Positions 60,246 to 64,000 of a stretch of 64,000 nt of DNA are shown piece after piece. A model generated the notes under the pieces. That model did not search any database and had not been told where the DNA came from. It worked only from the letters and a program-made list of their open reading frames with translations. The position numbers were made by a program, and so were the translations under genes. The stretch covers positions 21,772,270 through 21,836,269 of the forward strand of contig OX637398.1 of NCBI GenBank assembly GCA_951799425.1, in the 5' to 3' direction. This DNA is from Ilex aquifolium (Eukaryota > Streptophyta > Magnoliopsida > Aquifoliales > Aquifoliaceae). Position 1 is the stretch's first letter. Each line of letters opens with the position of its first letter.

Positions 60246-60440
60246 GTTTCCATTGCTTTTCCTGGTAAGTTACCAATGAGGGAATACATAGTTAATTGAA
60301 AAATTATGTAGACTTTCTCTAACTTCTATCTATTATTTTTTGTACTTTTACATCCACTTTTCTTGTACGTATCACAATACTATATATATAAATTTGACGT
60401 TTTTAGGGATGCTCCTGCTCTTGCTCCCGCTCCATGTGAT
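60246..60440. other. Unassigned DNA right of element D
   Basis: AT-rich continuation of the DNA left of D. No gene is seen. The array unit with importin exon copy 3 begins near 60440. Confidence 0.5.
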
Positions 60441-60590
60441 CTAGAGTATAAAGAGATAACAAATTTTGTGCATGACACAAGATGCTCGCTAGTTTTAGTC
60501 TAATGCTAAGAATTGGATATGATCGATTGACTGTCAAACATCATTCTATTCTGAAGATTTTCGGATACAATTTTTTTTTTCATTTTGCAG

Positions 60591-60791
60591 GTGAGGACGA
60601 AAATTTTAAAACGGGGAATGGACGTGGTTTTGAGCTCATTTCAAGATCCCGACACTCGCGTGCTGTGTGCAGCTATCAATGCAATTCGGCAGTTAGCTAC
60701 GAAATATGGCTTCTACTTGGAAGACGAATATCCCCCCGTGCTGCGTGCATTAGCTGAAACAATGAATGACTCCGACAATCCACGGGCGAAG
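60591..60791 (+). CDS. Importin-5-like HEAT exon, copy 3 (partial gene)
   Basis: The acceptor TTTTGCAG ends at 60590 and the donor AAG|GTTAGT starts at 60792. The exon is 201 bp, phase 0 at both ends and fully open. It reads VRTKILKRGMDVVLSSFQDP and continues DTRVLCAAINAIRQLATKYG, then DEYPPVLRALAETMND and SDNPRAK. It covers the whole HEAT repeat (both helices and the NPR-like end), so it is the most complete of the three. The intron before it matches that of copies 1 and 2 (TTTTAGTCTAATGCTAAGAA at 60493). It is 12.4 kb from copy 2 because element D lies between. Confidence 0.65.
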
Positions 60792-60881
60792 GTTAGTAGG
60801 CTTATATATGTAATCTTACTCTGGGACATGACAGTCAAATCTTCTAGTCTTTTCAACGAGTTAATGGACTCTAAACATTTA

Positions 60882-61264
60882 TGGACTTGATTACGGTACC
60901 GTTAAATTTTTTTTGATACATCTAAAATTTATTACTTCAAAAAGTATTTTTATAATTTTAGGATCATTTTATAACAAAAAAAAATATCAATTTTGTGGTT
61001 AATTTATCATTTTTGTGGATATTAATATCATATTTGTTATAAATATTTATCACTTTTCTTAAGTATAAAAAATTTTATTATTTTTGTAGGTGATTTACCA
61101 TATTTGTGAATGTTTTTACCACTGTTGTGATAACTATTTTTACCATTTTTTTGGATATCACAACAGTGATAAAAGTACTCACAACTATGATAAAAAATAC
61201 CACAAATATGAAAATTTTCGATATGGTATTGAAAAGCTCTTTGGCTCTACTGTAGCCAACTCCG
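60882..61264. mobile_element. MITE-like insertion with 7-8 bp target duplication
   Basis: The array unit reads ...CTAAACATTTA, then 383 bp of foreign DNA, then ACATTTATAAGC. Unit 1 has the empty site CTAAACATTTATAAGC (near 47705). The duplication is ACATTTA, or ACATTTAT if the next base is counted. The ends TGGACTTGATTACGGTA and, reversed, CGGAGTTGGCTACAGTA form imperfect inverted repeats (about 12 of 17 matches). The inside is AT-rich and has a further inverted repeat around CACTGTTGTGATA (61128 and 61155). No transposase is present. An 8-bp duplication would fit the hAT superfamily; this is an inference. Confidence 0.75.
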
Positions 61265-61329
61265 ACATTTATAAGCACATCCACATTTTAGTTGTTTTCT
61301 TTAAATAAAAAAGAGAAGCATTTTCCTTC

Positions 61330-62280
61330 TTCGTATTGGGAGGATGTATTATATACGCAAAATACTTATTGAGAATTTAAATTTAAATTATGTAATTAAG
61401 AATAAAACAGTAACACATAAAATTGACCCAATTGCCAAACATGAACAGTTTAAGAATTTAATCAAGGTTAGTGTTTGACCCTATGCCCTTAAAACATATT
61501 TTGCCTCCCCCGCGATGATTATGGATTTTTTAGCGTCTGCCTCTCAACATACAATGATAACACAACGCACCAGAAATTGTATTTCGTACTCTCATAAATG
61601 GACATTTATAATGACATAAATAATGCATGTTAAAAACTTTGGTAATCACCAACTTTGTGAGTGTTTTGTTGGTGCAGAATGCTAATAAATCTAGGTTATT
61701 TATAGATATGTAGAGGTACTATTCGGAACAATCCTCAGTGATCAAATGCAACCTAGAAGACACCATTCATGCATGTCCATTCATGAATAGAAAGAAAATT
61801 CAAATTCGAAACTGGTGAAAAATTCAAACTCGAACCAGTGATAATTTGAATTCCAACGAGCAACAATTAAAACTCAAAAATTAAGGACTCATTTAGCAAA
61901 ATAAATTTATTCAAAAAAATAAGATTAGACCCACACCTGAGCCAAAGCCCGAGTCCGGCCAGACGGGGATGGCACGTGTGCGTTTATGGTTGAACCCAAA
62001 CCCATTTAGGTCCACTGTCGTCCACAAAAATGGTGTGCCCCTTTAAGCCCAACCCAAAGTGAAAACTTGTGCCATATATGCTCTCCAAAGTTTCTTTGCC
62101 CAACTAATGTGAGATTAATGTCAAATTCCACATTGTCTCAACTTTTATTTTGCATTTTAAGAGGGTCATTTTTGAGTCTATTTTCTCATTCATTTCTTAC
62201 TTGATTTAACCAAGCAAATATATTACATTATTCTGCTCATGTAGTAGAACACAAACTCACAAAAATTTATTCAAAGCAAT
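61330..62280. repeat. LTR-like repeat, copy 1
   Basis: Shares scattered but collinear identity with 63050-64000, for example GTTAGTGTTTGAC at 61466 and 63177, AACTAATGTGAGATT near 62102 and 63855, and CTCATTCATTTCTTAC at both. On the minus strand TATA-like stretches (CTATAAATAACCTAG near 61690) lie downstream of G/C-rich parts, as in Ty1/copia LTR promoters. It may be an old LTR or a genomic duplication. Exact ends are not resolved. Confidence 0.5.
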
Positions 62281-62506
62281 GAGTGGGTTCCACTTTAATT
62301 TAGACTCAAAATCTATAAAAAAAAATCAATTTTTGTCCTACACTTCCTGAGCTATTTTTCCTAAATATTAAGGAATACAATTTTATTCATGAAGGAAAAT
62401 TTGTCTATCTCTTGGATGAGTACCATTCAGTTGTCCTTCTTATGCAGATTATAGTCTACCAATGTGATGAAAGAAGAGATCACTGGATGATGGTGTTTAT
62501 TTTTAT

Positions 62507-62747
62507 TGTTTTAAATCATCATTTATTCTAAAAGTTCAAATTCTTAGGAAGAGTGTAACTTAAGTATTTATCTTTTTACATAACTCCTAGGCTAGATTTT
62601 GTGTCTAGTACATGAAAATCTTTTTATGAATAGGTGGCAACGAGATGTTAACACTGGACCTCTGCTCTGATACTATGTTAAACAACTTTCTATTCTAAAA
62701 GTTTAAGCTATTAGAGAATGTGTAACTTACAAATTTTTCCTTTAACA
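62507..62747 (-). mobile_element. TRIM-like miniature LTR element
   Basis: Two short direct repeats, 62507-62580 (74 bp) and 62676-62747 (72 bp), both start TGTT and end ACA and share ATTCTAAAAGTT and GTGTAACTTA. Between them, directly against the right repeat, the plus strand reads GCTCTGATACTA (62664-62675), the complement of a near-perfect initiator tRNA-Met primer site. This gives a 241-bp terminal-repeat element in miniature on the minus strand. There is no coding capacity. No clear 5-bp target duplication remains. Such elements are common in flowering plants and are moved by other elements' enzymes. Confidence 0.7.
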
Positions 62748-63050
62748 TTGCATATTACATGTTTAAGAGGTTTGTTACTTGTTGAGTGGGGTCATGTAGT
62801 TTAATTGTGCAAGCGTTATATGCATGTCACGACTTCAAATGTTTATACCTATTGATAAGCTCATTCATATTTCATGAGTGTTTTGGAGGCATTTGTTCCT
62901 TTATCCCTTCCTTCTTTTATTGCTCCCTTTTTGTTATTGGATCTATTTTTTACATCACATTCTTGAATTTGTTGATATTGCATTTGAAATATATTGAAAT
63001 TTATGATTTATATCATGCAACTTAAAATAAACAGTAATAATAAAAAACGA
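62748..63050. other. Unassigned AT-rich DNA
   Basis: No gene, repeat or RNA is recognised. A frame of 79 codons (62786-63025) is hydrophobic and has no support. Confidence 0.4.
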
Positions 63051-64000
63051 AACAGTTACACTAATATGCACGAAACAGTTATGTATAAAATAGTTACACA
63101 TAAATCTGTAATCAAACCAATATATAAACTGACCCGTTTACAGATCATGAACTATTATTAAACTTTCTGCATATCAATGTTAGTGTTTGACACTATGTCT
63201 TTAAGATAAATTGCGCCCCCACATTTGGTGCTTATGGAAATCAAAACATTTGCCTCCTAGTAGACAATGATCTTCACACAAATGAAAGTAACACTCCAAT
63301 CTACTTGCCCAGCGAACTAGAAATTGTGTAGTGTACTCTCAAATGCAGACTGCTAATGCCAAACATATAACTATATGAGACTGCCTTAAATGCCAAAATT
63401 CAATGATGAAGAATGGAGTGAATCTGTGTTATTTATAGAGAGAATGATGACTGATCCGAACAGTCACCATGTCGAACGGATGCAACCCAGAAGACTTGTA
63501 GTCAGAAGACACCTTTTTGTATAATTGTTCACTCTTGAACAGATGCAACTAAAATTTGGAACTGGAGGGAACACTAATCTGAACCAGTGTGAATTTTAAA
63601 TCAAAAGGATATCGAAATTAATTTCACATTAAGAAATTCACGCCCAATTTGTTAAACGAATTTTCTCCAAAAAGATAGGACTTGGTCTAACCTATTCCTG
63701 CGCCCGGCCGGGTCGTGGCAAGGCGGGCGGTGCGCATGTGTGGTTGAACTAAAAGCATGTAGGCACTTGCTCCGCTCATAAAATTATGGTACCCCTTAGG
63801 GCTCAATCTCATAGAGCAAACTTAGCCTATATATACCCATGTAAAATTTCTTCCTCAACTAATGTGAGATTGGTGTTAAATCTCACATTGCACGACCTCT
63901 ATTTCCACAAATCAAGTGGGTCACTTTGGGACATATTTTCTCATTCATTTCTTACTCGATTTGAGCAAGCGAATATACTATGTTATTCTTCACATAGAGT
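63050..64000. repeat. LTR-like repeat, copy 2 (cut by window end)
   Basis: The second member of the pair described at 61330-62280, offset by about 1.71-1.75 kb. On the minus strand GGGTATATATAGGC (near 63825) and CTCTATAAATAACAC (near 63440) are TATA-like. The copy runs to the window end. Confidence 0.5.

Noticed and set aside
62786-63025. 79-codon hydrophobic frame
   Set aside because: It is AT-rich by composition, with no conserved motif, splice or promoter support.
1-64000. tRNA, rRNA or snRNA genes
   Set aside because: None recognised by eye. The only tRNA-related strings are primer sites of LTR elements.

Overview
The window is flowering-plant nuclear DNA made almost entirely of nested LTR retrotransposons, with a small remnant of a host importin-5-like gene. 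The plant origin follows from the Tat-lineage Ty3/gypsy elements (two RNase H domains, accessory genes on the opposite strand), U2-type introns, a miniature LTR element primed by initiator tRNA-Met, and importin-type HEAT exons. I cannot name the species.

Layout. (1) 1-26444: element A, a minus-strand Tat element whose 3' LTR is cut by the window start. It is split by element C (6446-18573, plus strand, 5-bp target duplication GTTAT) and by a solo LTR (19576-21424, target duplication AGGTG). (2) 26909-38747: element B, a plus-strand Tat element of the same subfamily as A, with target duplication AATAT. (3) 39239-44328: element E, an old, short Ty3/gypsy-like element with gag and protease only. 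(4) 45712-47017: another solo LTR, target duplication CCTGG. (5) 47230-48345 and 60440-61330: a tandem array of units that each carry one HEAT-repeat exon of an importin-5 (karyopherin beta-3) type protein. The array is split by element D (48793-60240, minus strand, target duplication ACTTT). (6) 60882-61264: a MITE; 62507-62747: a miniature LTR element (TRIM); 61380-62280 and 63050-64000: two diverged copies of an LTR-like segment.

How the parts relate. A, B, C and D share one plan: LTR, primer site GGCGCCGTCTGTGGGAA, gag, protease, RT, RNase H, archaeal-type RNase H, integrase, then a long 3' region. That region holds a tandem-repeat array next to the integrase end and one or two genes on the opposite strand with their own TATA-like boxes. 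In A, B and C the two opposite-strand genes look like paralogues, sharing a motif of the 'putative gypsy type transposon' family followed by coiled coil. D has one such gene. All coding parts of these elements carry several breaks, and none looks able to act alone.

The points most worth a second look are the paralogous pair of antisense genes, the hairpin-forming tandem arrays at the meeting point of opposing genes, a 144-bp copy of flanking DNA inside the left LTR of C, and the frame-neutral importin exon array. LTR divergences are hand counts: C about 3 percent; A, B and D about 8 percent; E about 15 percent. At the often-used plant rate of 1.3e-8 per site per year this means very roughly 1, 3 and 6 million years.
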